Origin: Oscillospiraceae bacterium
Lineage (GTDB): Bacteria > Bacillota > Clostridia > Oscillospirales > Oscillospiraceae
Reading direction: 5' to 3'
DNA length: 36,081 bases
NCBI GenBank assembly: GCA_902799075.1
Contig: CADBYZ010000032.1
Coordinates: forward strand, 1 to 36,081
Position numbers and translations under genes: made by a program. How positions within the stretch are numbered: position 1 is the first letter of the stretch; every line of letters starts with the position of its first letter. This document shows, one piece after another, positions 1 to 7,392 of this stretch. The notes under the pieces are model-generated. The model saw only the letters and a list, made by a program, of their open reading frames with translations, searched no databases and was not told where the DNA came from.

Positions 1-521
1 GCGTTGGTCAGACCCGCCAGCGTGATGACGGCGGTGCCATGCTGATCGTCGTGGAAAATGGGGATATCGCAGCACTCCTTGAGTCTGCGCTCGATTTCAA
101 AGCAGCGGGGCGCGGAGATGTCCTCGAGGTTTACGCCGCCGAAGCTGCCCGCGAGAAGCCGCACGGTGTTCACGATCTCATCCACGTCGTGGCTTCTGAC
201 ACACAGCGGGATCGCGTCCACATCGCCGAAGGCCTTGAAGAGGACGCACTTGCCCTCCATGACGGGCATGCCCGCCTCGGGGCCGATGTCGCCGAGGCCG
301 AGCACCGCGGTGCCGTCGGTGACAACGGCGACGGTATTCCAGCGGCGCGTGAGCTCATAGCTCTTGTCCACATCCTTCTGGATCTCGAGGCACGGCGCGG
401 CGACGCCGGGGGTATAGGCAAGGCTCAGGGTCTCGGCGGAGTCGACCGCCGCGCGGGGCACGACCTCCAGCTTGCCCTTCCATTCGTAGTGCAGGCGCAG
501 GGATTCTTTCGCGTAATCCAT
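1..521 (-). CDS. NAD(P)-dependent malic enzyme, N-terminal part (cut by window edge)
   Basis: Oxidatively decarboxylates L-malate to pyruvate and CO2 in the cytosol. Only the first 173 codons are present; the gene runs off the left edge. The start ATG at 521 follows AAAGGAGAAAAAAC, a good ribosome binding site. The translated piece carries two blocks typical of bacterial malic enzymes: [12 protein letters not shown] near residue 52 and, at the visible end, [19 protein letters not shown]. The start lies 12 bases after the fumarase stop, so the two genes form one operon that would take fumarate to malate and on to pyruvate. NAD versus NADP preference cannot be read from this part. Family assignment is firm. 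Confidence 0.93.
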   Translation of the reverse strand, partial: MDYAKESLRLHYEWKGKLEVVPRAAVDSAETLSLAYTPGVAAPCLEIQKDVDKSYELTRRWNTVAVVTDGTAVLGLGDIGPEAGMPVMEGKCVLFKAFGDVDAIPLCVRSHDVDEIVNTVRLLAGSFGGVNLEDISAPRCFEIERRLKECCDIPIFHDDQHGTAVITLAGLTN

Positions 522-533
522 GTTTTTTCTCCT

Positions 534-1910
534 TTATATCATCTGTTCGGGGTGAAATACTTCATCAAAGCGCTCCTGTGTCAGGAAGCCCAGCTTCACG
601 CAGGCTTCCTTCAGGCTGATGTTTTCTTTGAAGGCCAGCTTTGCGGTTTTGGCTGCATTTTCATAGCCGATATAGGGGTTCAGCGCTGTGACCAGCATGA
701 GGGAGTTGTGCAGATTTTGATGCATTTTCTCCCGGTCAGCCCGGATGCCGACGGCACAGTTTGTGTTGAAGGCACGGATGGATTCACTGAGCAGGCGGGT
801 CGACTGCAGGAAATTATAGGCGATGACCGGAAGGAATACGTTCAGCTCAAAGTTGCCCTGAGAGGCGGCAAGACCGACGGCGGTATCGTTGCCCATCACC
901 TGTACCGCCACCATGGTAACCTGCTCGCATTGGGTGGGGTTGACCTTGCCGGGCATGATGGAGCTGCCGGGCTCGTTTGCGGGGATCGTGATCTCCCCGA
1001 GACCGCAGCGAGGTCCGGAGGCAAGCCAGCGCACATCGTTTACGATCTTCATCATATCCGCCGCCAGTGCCTTGACCGCACCGTGGGCGAAAACCAGCTC
1101 GTCCCGGGAAGAAAGCGCGTGGAACTTGTTGACGGCAGTTACAAAGGGCTTGCCGGTCAGGGCCGCGATCTCCGCCGCCGCTTTTTCCGCAAAGCCCGCC
1201 GGGGCGTTCAGTCCCGTACCCACGGCAGTTCCGCCGAGGGCCAGCTCGTACAGCGGCTGCAGGGCGAGGCGAATCATCTCGCAGTCCCGCTCAAGGGATG
1301 CACGCCAGCCGCTGATCTCCTGGGAAAAGGCGATGGGTACCGCGTCCTGCAAATGGGTACGCCCGCTCTTGACCACGCCCTCGTGCATGGTTTCAAGCTC
1401 CTTGAAGGTTTCGATCAGCTCCTCCGCCGCAGGCAGAAGCCGGTCCTCCAGGCTCAGCACCGCCGCAATGTGCAGGGCTGCCGGGAACGTGTCATTGGAC
1501 GACTGGCTCATGTTCACGTCGTCGTTCGGGTGGCACAGGCGCTCCCCCGCAAGCTCGTTTGCCCGGTTTGCGATGACCTCGTTTGCGTTCATGTTGGACT
1601 GGGTGCCGGAGCCGGTCTGCCACACTACCAGCGGAAAATGATCGTTCAATGTTCCGCTTGCGACTTCGGCGGCAGCCTGTTCGATGCTCCTGCATTTGGC
1701 CTCGGTCATCTTCTCGGGCTTGAGCGCGTGGTTTGCCCGCGCCGCCGCCCGTTTGAGAATGCCGAAAGCATAGGTGATCTCCCGCGGCATGGTCTCGATC
1801 CCCACGCCGATGGGGAAATTTTCATGGCTGCGCTGGGTCTGTGCGCCCCAGTATTTTTCGGCGGGGACCTTCACCTCGCCCATAGAATCATGTTCGATTC
1901 TGTGTTCCAT
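534..1910 (-). CDS. fumC: Class II fumarate hydratase
   Basis: Interconverts fumarate and L-malate; cytosolic homotetramer of the fumarase/aspartase superfamily. At 458 residues it has the normal length. Visible motifs are TGSGTQSNMNANEV (99-112), HPNDDVN (127-133), GRTHLQDA (183-190, with the catalytic His) and the superfamily signature GSSIMPGKVNP around residue 315. The start ATG at 1910 follows AGGGATTCAA. It is the second gene of a transcript that begins at a promoter near 2107-2136, after a 35-codon ORF, and is followed 12 bases later by malic enzyme. Being class II, it needs no iron-sulfur cluster. The call is secure. Confidence 0.97.
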   Translation of the reverse strand: MEHRIEHDSMGEVKVPAEKYWGAQTQRSHENFPIGVGIETMPREITYAFGILKRAAARANHALKPEKMTEAKCRSIEQAAAEVASGTLNDHFPLVVWQTGSGTQSNMNANEVIANRANELAGERLCHPNDDVNMSQSSNDTFPAALHIAAVLSLEDRLLPAAEELIETFKELETMHEGVVKSGRTHLQDAVPIAFSQEISGWRASLERDCEMIRLALQPLYELALGGTAVGTGLNAPAGFAEKAAAEIAALTGKPFVTAVNKFHALSSRDELVFAHGAVKALAADMMKIVNDVRWLASGPRCGLGEITIPANEPGSSIMPGKVNPTQCEQVTMVAVQVMGNDTAVGLAASQGNFELNVFLPVIAYNFLQSTRLLSESIRAFNTNCAVGIRADREKMHQNLHNSLMLVTALNPYIGYENAAKTAKLAFKENISLKEACVKLGFLTQERFDEVFHPEQMI

Positions 1911-1919
1911 TTGAATCCC

Positions 1920-2027
1920 TCATTTCTGGTTCAGCATACTGCGCAGATAACGTGCCATCAGGGCAAAGGCGATCTCGTAATCCTCATCGGGATGGACTTT
2001 GACGAACACGCTGTGCCAGTCGGTCAT
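1920..2027 (-). CDS. Small 35-residue ORF leading the fumC operon
   Basis: A short reading frame beginning MTDWHSVFVKVHPDED and ending SMLNQK, acidic in the middle with a short amphipathic stretch EIAFALMARYLRSM. The same frame stays open upstream to about 2177, but a good promoter (2107-2136) lies inside that extension. I therefore place the start at 2027, where AGGA sits 6 bases upstream; ATG at 2030 is the alternative. It ends 9 bases before fumC, so fumC could be translationally coupled to it. I do not recognise a family. It may be a small protein or merely a leader peptide; existence is moderately supported by promoter, ribosome binding site and position. Confidence 0.5.
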   Translation of the reverse strand: MTDWHSVFVKVHPDEDYEIAFALMARYLRSMLNQK

Positions 2028-2106
2028 CATCGGTCCTGTCTTTGTGACCTTCAGGATAACGTCTTCTTTTTGTGATCTGATTCTGTTTTTGATTTTGGAT
2101 GATTGT

Positions 2107-2136
2107 ATTGTAACATAGCAGTTCTTTCCTGTCCAA
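2107..2136 (-). promoter_or_regulatory. Sigma-A-type promoter of the fumC operon
   Basis: TTGGAC (2136-2131), 18-base spacer, TACAAT (2112-2107), with TG one base before the -10 (extended -10). It points toward the small ORF, fumC and malic enzyme. Confidence 0.65.
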
Positions 2137-2164
2137 TGATGAATCATAATCGCATTATTTCTTT

Positions 2165-2191
2165 GGCAATACCTCATTATGCGGTATTGCC
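2165..2191. repeat. 27-nt hairpin built from MITE-type terminal repeats
   Basis: GGCAATACC and GGTATTGCC form a perfect 9-bp stem around TCATTATGC and are followed on the + strand by six T. The arm sequence matches the terminal inverted repeats of the element at 6627-6785 (GGCAANACCNCANAAT). It looks like two element ends joined together, or a terminator derived from them. No + strand gene precedes it. Confidence 0.6.
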
Positions 2192-2285
2192 TTTTTTGAC
2201 CATCGCAGTTTGCGCGCTGAATTACAGTTTTCTTCTCTGCATCACAGGTTTTCCCTCGATGTTCATGGGCAACAGGCTGAGAGCA

Positions 2286-2311
2286 AGGGCAGGAGCCGCG
2301 GCTCCTGCCCT
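2286..2311 (-). terminator. Perfect 26-nt GC-rich palindrome, probable terminator of the DUF4405 operon
   Basis: A fully palindromic AGGGCAGGAGC...GCTCCTGCCCT stem lies 30 bases beyond the stop of the minus-strand DUF4405 gene. The T-run is weak on either side. The same 29-nt block recurs at 17624-17652, where it is followed by a clear T-tract. Confidence 0.5.
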
Positions 2312-2341
2312 CGTTTGCTTGTACACTATAAAGCTTCGGTA

Positions 2342-3352
2342 TTATCCGTGTTCGATGTTGTTTTTCTCAAGCCACGCGGTCACGTTTGCCGACAGGCCGC
2401 TGCCGCCGGAGTAGTGGACGGAGAGGCCATCGCCCATGTTCGCGTCCGGCGCGAGCTTGGCGATCGCCGTCAGGCTCTGGCCGAAGCGCCCGGCGGGGAT
2501 GAGGACGAAGCCGTCGTTCAGCTCCGCAGGCGCTGCGTTCTGCAAGACGGGCTCCGGGGTATAGGCCGTCTCGGCGGGCTGGGCCTCGGGGATCGTCCAG
2601 GCCGTGTCGAAGTCCAGATCGTTGTCACCGGGAAAGGCGGCGTTGAGCACAAGGCCGAGCACCGCAGCCGCGGCGATGCTTCCGAGGATCAGGGCCGGTT
2701 TCTTCTTCCGCTTCATGCACAAAACGGCAAGCTCCGCCCCGAGAAAAACCCAGGTACTGAGCATCAGGGCGTTTTCCAGAAAGACCAGCCAGAATGCCTT
2801 TTCGTAGTCCAGAAAGGCAAAGGGCACGCGGAAGAAGAGGTAGTTCGGCATCCCGTTTCTGAGAAACAGCCAGAGGCCGATCCCGGCGATCACCGCGCCG
2901 AGGGCGGTCAGGATCGTGCGCGCCTTGTCCTTCATTCTGCCGAGCATGAGCGGTATGTGCAGACCCAGGTGAAGGCCCATGAGAACACAGCTCCAATGGC
3001 TCATGGCAAGGTGCGTCGGGCGCACAAAGATGAGGCCCCGCGCCCAATAGAGGAAGGGCACGGCGTACTCGCTCATGGACATGCCGCAGAAGGCCGTCAC
3101 CAGCATGGACGCCAAAAGCAGGAGATTGACCGCCGTGGTCAAGCTGCGGTAGGCGTTGTACCTGCCCTTGAAAAGCGCCGCGTACCAGCGCCGGTTGAGG
3201 ATTTGGTGGACGATCACGGTCACGGTCATGAGGATGCCGGTCCACTCGTGCTTCTCTTCCCCCGTGACCTGATAACTCATCAGGCACAGCAGGAGGACGA
3301 GCATACAGACATCCACGAGCTTGCGCAGGCCGTCCCGTTTAATGCTCTGCAT
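2342..3352 (-). CDS. DUF4405 membrane protein with a flavodoxin-like C-terminal tail
   Basis: Integral membrane protein of 336 residues. Residues about 10-212 match the DUF4405 family: TM segments near 12-28, 38-54, 72-90, 119-137, 145-165 and 185-210, and the typical HEWTG motif (35-39). Several membrane-proximal histidines (H35, H49, H115, H119, H128, H132) could hold heme, but this is a guess. A seventh TM (220-238) and a short linker lead to residues 281-334, which resemble only the last part of a flavodoxin (LAPDAN, YSGGSG, AWLEKN). The start lies 5 bases after the lipoprotein flavodoxin stop and has no clear ribosome binding site, so it is probably translationally coupled. Likely a membrane partner of that flavodoxin. 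Confidence 0.8.
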   Translation of the reverse strand: MQSIKRDGLRKLVDVCMLVLLLCLMSYQVTGEEKHEWTGILMTVTVIVHQILNRRWYAALFKGRYNAYRSLTTAVNLLLLASMLVTAFCGMSMSEYAVPFLYWARGLIFVRPTHLAMSHWSCVLMGLHLGLHIPLMLGRMKDKARTILTALGAVIAGIGLWLFLRNGMPNYLFFRVPFAFLDYEKAFWLVFLENALMLSTWVFLGAELAVLCMKRKKKPALILGSIAAAAVLGLVLNAAFPGDNDLDFDTAWTIPEAQPAETAYTPEPVLQNAAPAELNDGFVLIPAGRFGQSLTAIAKLAPDANMGDGLSVHYSGGSGLSANVTAWLEKNNIEHG

Positions 3353-3357
3353 GCTGC

Positions 3358-4029
3358 TTATTTGTGGCTGTCGATCCAGCTCTGCAGCTCGCTGTCGGAC
3401 ACGCCGGAGCTCAAGCGCGTGGAAGTGAGGAAGGTGCCGGTGCCGGCCTGCTCGCCCAGGGTCTCCCCGGTGCGGCCCGCGCCGCTGCCGCCGGAGGTGC
3501 AGAACGGAATGACGGTGATGCCGGTAAAGTCATGGCTTTCCACAAAGGTGCTCATGATGCGCGGAGCCTGTCCCCACCAGATGGGGTAACCGAGATAGAG
3601 GGTGGTGACACCGTCAAGAGAGATGTCGCTTGCGATCTCCGGACGTGCGTCGGGGGTATTCTGCTCCACAGTGGCGCGGGTCGAGCGGTCATTGTAATTA
3701 AGATCCTCCGCCGTGTAGGGCTGGGCCGGGACGAGGTCCATGAGCTCTGCGCCGGTGAGTGCCGCGATCTTCTCTGCGATGCCCTTTGTGGTGCCGGTGC
3801 AGGAGAAGACGACGACCAGGCTCTTGTTTTCCTGTGCGGGCTCTGCGGGAGTCTCCGCTGCTGCCTGTGCGGGAGCAGTCTCGGGAGTCGCCGCGGGTGC
3901 CGGGGTGGCTGCCGGGGCCTGCGTCTGGGCCGGGGTGGACTGCGCTTGCGCCGGGGTATTGCCGCAGCCCGCGGAAACAAGCGCGAGGACGAGGATCAAA
4001 AATAACACGATCAGGTTCTTGATTTTCAT
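3358..4029 (-). CDS. Lipoprotein-anchored flavodoxin
   Basis: 223 residues. A hydrophobic signal with lipobox VSAGC places the mature N-terminus at Cys22, so the protein should sit on the outer face of the membrane. Residues 23-68 are a low-complexity Ala/Pro/Thr/Gln linker. Residues about 70-223 form a flavodoxin_4-type domain: VVVFSCTGTTKGIAEKIA matches the FMN phosphate loop, and GYPIWWGQAPRIM and PFCTSGGSGAGRTGE are typical of clostridial flavodoxins. Start ATG at 4029 is preceded by AAGGAG; the upstream GTG would overlap it. Third gene of the DUF362 - CMD/cupin - flavodoxin - DUF4405 run. An exported flavodoxin suggests electron transfer across or outside the membrane. Confidence 0.88.
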   Translation of the reverse strand: MKIKNLIVLFLILVLALVSAGCGNTPAQAQSTPAQTQAPAATPAPAATPETAPAQAAAETPAEPAQENKSLVVVFSCTGTTKGIAEKIAALTGAELMDLVPAQPYTAEDLNYNDRSTRATVEQNTPDARPEIASDISLDGVTTLYLGYPIWWGQAPRIMSTFVESHDFTGITVIPFCTSGGSGAGRTGETLGEQAGTGTFLTSTRLSSGVSDSELQSWIDSHK

Positions 4030-4044
4030 GGTATGAGTCACTCC

Positions 4045-4797
4045 TTACAGTTTGCTGTAATCCTCTTCGGAAACCGCTTCCAGCCATTCGGTGGAGGCTT
4101 CTTCCCCGCTTACCTCGACGGCAAGGTGCGAAAACCAGCTGTTGGAGGCTGCGCCGTGCCAGTGCTTGACATTGGCGGGGATGTTGACGACGGTGCCCGG
4201 CGTCATTTCAACGGGCTCCTTGCCCCACTCCTGATACCAGCCTCGGCCGCCCACGCAGATGAGCATCTGACCGCCTCCGGCGCTTGCGTGATGGATGTGC
4301 CAGTTGTTGCGGCAGCCGGGCTCAAAGGTCACGTTGAAGACCGGTACCTGCGTTGCGGAAACGGGGGCCAGATAGCTCTGTCCCACAAAAAACTGCCCGT
4401 AGGGGTTTGCCTCTCCGATGGGGAAGAAGATCGTGTTCTGGTAAGCATCCTTTTCCGTCTGCGCGGGCTCTTCCTCGCTCCAGATCTCCTTGGCCTGGCG
4501 GAACACCGCCCAGCCCTTCGGCCAGCCCACATACATGGTGGCATGGGTGATGATGGCGGCGATCTCTTCTTTTGTAACGCCGTTGTTCTTTGCGTTCTGC
4601 AGATGATAGCCGAGGGACGAATCCGTGATCCCCGACGCCATCAGGGACACGACGGTGATGATGCACTTGGTCTTTACGTCAAGCGCTTCCGCATTCCAAA
4701 CCTCGCCGAACAGCACATCGTCGTTGAGGCGGGCAAACATCGGCGCAAACTCGCCGAGCTGCGCGCGGCCTGCGGTCTGTGTGATCTTCTTGCTCAT
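4045..4797 (-). CDS. Carboxymuconolactone decarboxylase-like / cupin fusion protein
   Basis: 250 residues with two domains. Residues about 8-110 are CMD/AhpD-like (alpha-helical, FGEVWNAEAL, ITHATMYVGWPKG) but lack the CxxC of peroxidase-active AhpD. Residues about 130-230 form a cupin with probable metal ligands H167, H169/H170 and H212/H214. Clostridial proteins with this CMD-cupin layout commonly sit beside flavodoxins and reductases, as here. Start ATG at 4797 has AAGGAGTAGAAT in front. It lies 40 bases after the DUF362 gene and 15 bases before the flavodoxin gene. The reaction is unknown; a redox or detoxification role is inferred from context. Confidence 0.87.
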   Translation of the reverse strand: MSKKITQTAGRAQLGEFAPMFARLNDDVLFGEVWNAEALDVKTKCIITVVSLMASGITDSSLGYHLQNAKNNGVTKEEIAAIITHATMYVGWPKGWAVFRQAKEIWSEEEPAQTEKDAYQNTIFFPIGEANPYGQFFVGQSYLAPVSATQVPVFNVTFEPGCRNNWHIHHASAGGGQMLICVGGRGWYQEWGKEPVEMTPGTVVNIPANVKHWHGAASNSWFSHLAVEVSGEEASTEWLEAVSEEDYSKL

Positions 4798-4837
4798 ATT
4801 CTACTCCTTCTTATCGTTTCACAAAATCCATGCAGTT

Positions 4838-5785
4838 TTATGCATCCAGGTCGATCAGATTGTAGGTCCTGCTGCCAAGGCCGATCTCGGCGGCGTATTC
4901 CAGCGTGTGCAGACCATCACGGGACTCTACACGGCGGACAAGGGACTCGTTCCCCTCCGCCTGCCACACGAGGTCTATGCATGCCTGGTCCAGCGCCACC
5001 GGGTCGGTGGAGGCGAGGATGCCGATGTCGTGGATATCCGGCTCGGCGGGGTTGCCGTCACAGTCGCAGTCCACGGAAAGGCGGTTCATCACATTGATAT
5101 AGACGATATGCTCCGGGCCCACATGGTCGCGCACGGCGGTCACCATCTCGCCCAGGGCCTCCAGCCAGGCGTCCTGATCGCTGTGCATGATGCTGCCGCT
5201 GGTACGGGTCCCGGCGGAGTGGACATAGACCTTTCCGCTGGGCGAGGACATGCCGATAGCGACATTCTTGATCGCGCCGCCGAAGCCCGCCATGGCATGG
5301 CCCTTGAAGTGGGACAGGATCAGCCAGTCGGAATAGTTCTCCGCGTGGCTGCCGACGATGGCGTACTCCAGACGTTTGCCGCCGGTCACGGGCCACTGCA
5401 CCTCGCCCTCTTCGTCCATGAGGTCGAAGTCTGCAAAGGAAGTGAAGCCGTGGTCCGCTGCCACCTGCTTATGCAGCGCGGAGCTTGCGCGGGAGCCGCC
5501 GTAGGCAGTGTTGCACTCGACGATCGTACCGCCGATGGACTGCACCAGCGGGCCGATCAGATCACTGCGGAGATAATTGCTGGCGGGCGGTTCCCCGGTG
5601 GAGACCTTGACAGCCAGCTCTCCGGTGGGCGTCCAGTTCAGCGCGTCATACACGCGCTGCAAACCTTCGGGTGAAATGTCGGCAGTAAAATAGACCGTGG
5701 GCGCGTCTTCTTCCGCTGACGCCGCCTGTACGGACAGCGCAAGCACAAGAGACAGCACCAGCAGCAAAGCGAAAAGTTTTTTCAT
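4838..5785 (-). CDS. Secreted DUF362 protein
   Basis: 315 residues starting MKKLFALLLVLSL, a typical signal peptide cleaved near AASA. The start at 5785 is chosen because AAAGGAGGAACCAGGC precedes it and the signal peptide begins there; an in-frame ATG 12 codons upstream lacks one. The body matches DUF362: SHFKGHAMAGFGGAIKNVAIG (127-150 region), an AYGGSRA segment, DCDCDGNPAEPDIHD and the closing DPVALDQACIDLV. The 4Fe-4S ferredoxin module found in many DUF362 proteins is absent. First gene of the four-gene redox run. Function of the family is not established; its position suggests a role with the exported flavodoxin. Confidence 0.87.
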   Translation of the reverse strand: MKKLFALLLVLSLVLALSVQAASAEEDAPTVYFTADISPEGLQRVYDALNWTPTGELAVKVSTGEPPASNYLRSDLIGPLVQSIGGTIVECNTAYGGSRASSALHKQVAADHGFTSFADFDLMDEEGEVQWPVTGGKRLEYAIVGSHAENYSDWLILSHFKGHAMAGFGGAIKNVAIGMSSPSGKVYVHSAGTRTSGSIMHSDQDAWLEALGEMVTAVRDHVGPEHIVYINVMNRLSVDCDCDGNPAEPDIHDIGILASTDPVALDQACIDLVWQAEGNESLVRRVESRDGLHTLEYAAEIGLGSRTYNLIDLDA

Positions 5786-5841
5786 GCCTGGTTCCTCCTT
5801 TTGTTTGTTATCGGATTTCATCCTTTGATGATACTATAATC

Positions 5842-5980
5842 GTATTTGAGGGAGCTTTGCTTCCTCAAATACACTCTGAGCCGAGCATGTGAGGCCTCGC
5901 GCCGACCAAACGCGGCGTATCACGCTTCGCCGCGTGCGATAAGCGCGAGTATCTCAATTGCGAACCTTGTTCGCAATTGA
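5842..5980. repeat. Three consecutive stem-loops between flavin reductase and DUF362 genes
   Basis: Stem 1: GTATTTGAGG (5842-5851) with CCTCAAATAC (5863-5872). Stem 2: ACGCGGCG (5910-5917) with CGCCGCGT (5928-5935). Stem 3: TCAATTGCGAA (5954-5964) with TTCGCAATTGA (5970-5980), ending 2 bases from the flavin reductase stop. Stem 3 may act in 3'-end formation, but there is no T-run. No gene is visible in this 197-base gap; the DUF362 promoter is not obvious, though TATAGT occurs near 5834. Confidence 0.55.
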
Positions 5981-5982
5981 TC

Positions 5983-6522
5983 TTAGTTCATCTTCATGCA
6001 GGCGCCGAGGATATCGCCGGTCTCCAGATACTCATAAGTCGGGAACTGGAACAGCACAGGTTTGAATTTGCGGTAGTCGATTTTGTTCTTTTCGGTCAGG
6101 ATGTCCTCTTCCACGTAGGTCCCGGTGATGCGGCAGATGAAGTTGTCAAAGCCCTGGAGATCATAGATATCCTCGACCTCGCACTCCATGGTGACCTTGG
6201 CTTCATCGATCATCGGTGCGCCCTTCTCGCCGAGGGTGTATGCAAAGGCTTCGGACTTGTCTGTCTTGTTTCCGCTGACGCAGCCCATTTTATCCGCGTC
6301 CTTGAGCCAGGAGGCGTCCACCACGTTGACGGAGACGGCCTTGTTTTCCCGGATGCCCTTGTTGGTATAGTGTGCCTTGACCATGGAGAGCATCAGATGA
6401 CTGTGCGCCATGATGCCCGCGTGGGCCACCAATGTCCAGTTCGGCTTTCCGTCCACCATCGCGCCGACCACGATCACCGGTGCCGGATACAGTGCAAGCT
6501 GTGCTCCCGTATTCTTTTTCAT
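5983..6522 (-). CDS. Flavin reductase-like FMN-binding split-barrel protein
   Basis: 179 residues, the usual size for the flavin reductase-like (FlaRed/split barrel) family of soluble FMN-binding proteins. Recognisable pieces are LYPAPVIVVGAMVDGKPNWTL at the N-terminus, MLSMVKAHYTNKGIRENKAVSVNV and VDASWLKDADKMGCVSG in the middle, and a C-terminal LFQFPTYEYLETGD. The start at 6522 follows GGGAGTATCACA; a GTG/ATG 7 codons upstream lies too near the operator. It is monocistronic, with its own near-consensus promoter overlapped by two palindromic operators, so it is tightly controlled. It probably supplies or uses reduced flavin next to the flavodoxin cluster; the substrate is unknown. Confidence 0.88.
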   Translation of the reverse strand: MKKNTGAQLALYPAPVIVVGAMVDGKPNWTLVAHAGIMAHSHLMLSMVKAHYTNKGIRENKAVSVNVVDASWLKDADKMGCVSGNKTDKSEAFAYTLGEKGAPMIDEAKVTMECEVEDIYDLQGFDNFICRITGTYVEEDILTEKNKIDYRKFKPVLFQFPTYEYLETGDILGACMKMN

Positions 6523-6549
6523 TGTGATACTCCCTTTCCGCAATTATAA

Positions 6550-6597
6550 TGACACTATGTCAAAACATAGTATAACAGTGTTCTGACATCGTGTCAA
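6550..6597 (-). promoter_or_regulatory. Near-consensus promoter with two palindromic operators
   Basis: Promoter: TTGACA (6597-6592), 17-base spacer, TATACT (6574-6569). Operator copies are TGACATCGTGTCA (6584-6596), covering the -35, and TGACACTATGTCA (6550-6562), just downstream of the -10. Both are TGACA-N3-TGTCA palindromes with centres 34 bp apart, about three helical turns. This is the layout of a repressed promoter. No matching repressor gene is visible in the window. Confidence 0.8.
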
Positions 6598-6626
6598 CTA
6601 TATTTTCAATATCAAAAAACCTTTAT

Positions 6627-6785
6627 GGCAAGACCACATAATGCGGCAAGAGCAGATTCCGAGAAAAATCAGGTTCTGATGATGGCGCTTTTTCGCAGAT
6701 GTACTTTGTGTACCTCAAGAAAAAGTGACGAAATCAGCGCGTGATTATTCCGGAAGATGCCGCAGGCGTATTGTGCGGTGTTGCC
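6627..6785. mobile_element. 159-bp MITE-like element with imperfect terminal inverted repeats
   Basis: The left end GGCAAGACCACATAATGCGG and the complement of the right end GGCAACACCGCACAATACGC agree at most positions. The element is flanked by TTAT on both sides (6623-6626 and 6786-6789), a possible 4-bp target duplication. The inside is non-coding. A hairpin made of the same end sequence occurs at 2165-2191. No transposase is present, so it would be non-autonomous. Confidence 0.6.
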
Positions 6786-7379
6786 TTATCTGTAAAATTC
6801 AATGGCAGGAGCTGACCGAGAGGTCATAATAGTCTCCACAGCCGAAGGGGCTGCAGCGTCAATTTGCTGCAGCCCCTTTACTGAATTATTATCTTTATGT
6901 GATACTTGCCGCCTGGATCTGCCCGGCAGGACCGCCGCATATACCTTGCCGGGATAGCTCCAGTCCCCCTCAGGCCGATCCTGTCCGGACTTGACCGTGC
7001 AGGCAACCAGCCAGTTGACACCGTTTCGGGTGAGGATATCGAAGCGGTGGACATGCGGCAGCGGCGTCAGACAGCGTATGTCCCAGCGGTTGTTCCCCTC
7101 CGGTGTCACGATCACGAGCTCGGCATCCAGAGAATCATCCGGCGAGTAGAACTTCGCCGTGGATAAAAGCTGCCCGTCCGTACCCGGCACCTGTACCATG
7201 GTCATGACGCCGCCGGGCCCGGTCCAAAGCACATCCTTGAGCATCCCGTCCTGATCGAAGAGGCAGCACGGGTCTGACTTTTCCGATGCAACCAGAAAGT
7301 GCGGATTCCCTTGATAGTCGAGCCGGGCGATGGCATAGCACTTGTTGAGTCTCGCGAGAACTGTCTTTCTGACCCTCAT
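6786..7379 (-). pseudogene. Truncated or frameshifted uncharacterised protein (VCBS/propeller-like family)
   Basis: 197 codons. Residues 1-150 (RKTVLARLNKCYAIARLDY, FLVASEKSDPC, GPGGVMTMVQVPGTDGQ, LPHVHRFDILTRNGVNW, DWSYPGKVYAAVLPG) look like the first part of a roughly 400-residue clostridial propeller-like family that I recognise but cannot name. After VLPG the frame runs into low-quality sequence that reads through a terminator-type hairpin and ends at the MITE border. Removing one base near 6926 would end the protein at GQIQAASIT-stop (stop near 6898), just before that hairpin. Either way, the C-terminal half is missing. Last gene of the EamA/ADH/TIM-barrel operon, 13 bases after its neighbour, start with GGGGGAGGAC. 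Confidence 0.6.
6845..6878 (-). terminator. 13-bp stem-loop, probable operon terminator
   Basis: AAGGGGCTGCAGC (6845-6857) pairs perfectly with GCTGCAGCCCCTT (6866-6878) around an 8-base loop. It lies inside the tail of the disrupted frame, which supports the view that the ancestral gene ended upstream. The T-rich side is weak on both strands. Confidence 0.5.
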
Positions 7380-7392
7380 GTCCTCCCCCTTT

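Noticed and set aside
39..2075. Long + strand open frame (about 680 codons) across fumC and malic enzyme
   Set aside because: Antisense shadow of two firmly identified minus-strand genes; no family resemblance and no ribosome binding site.
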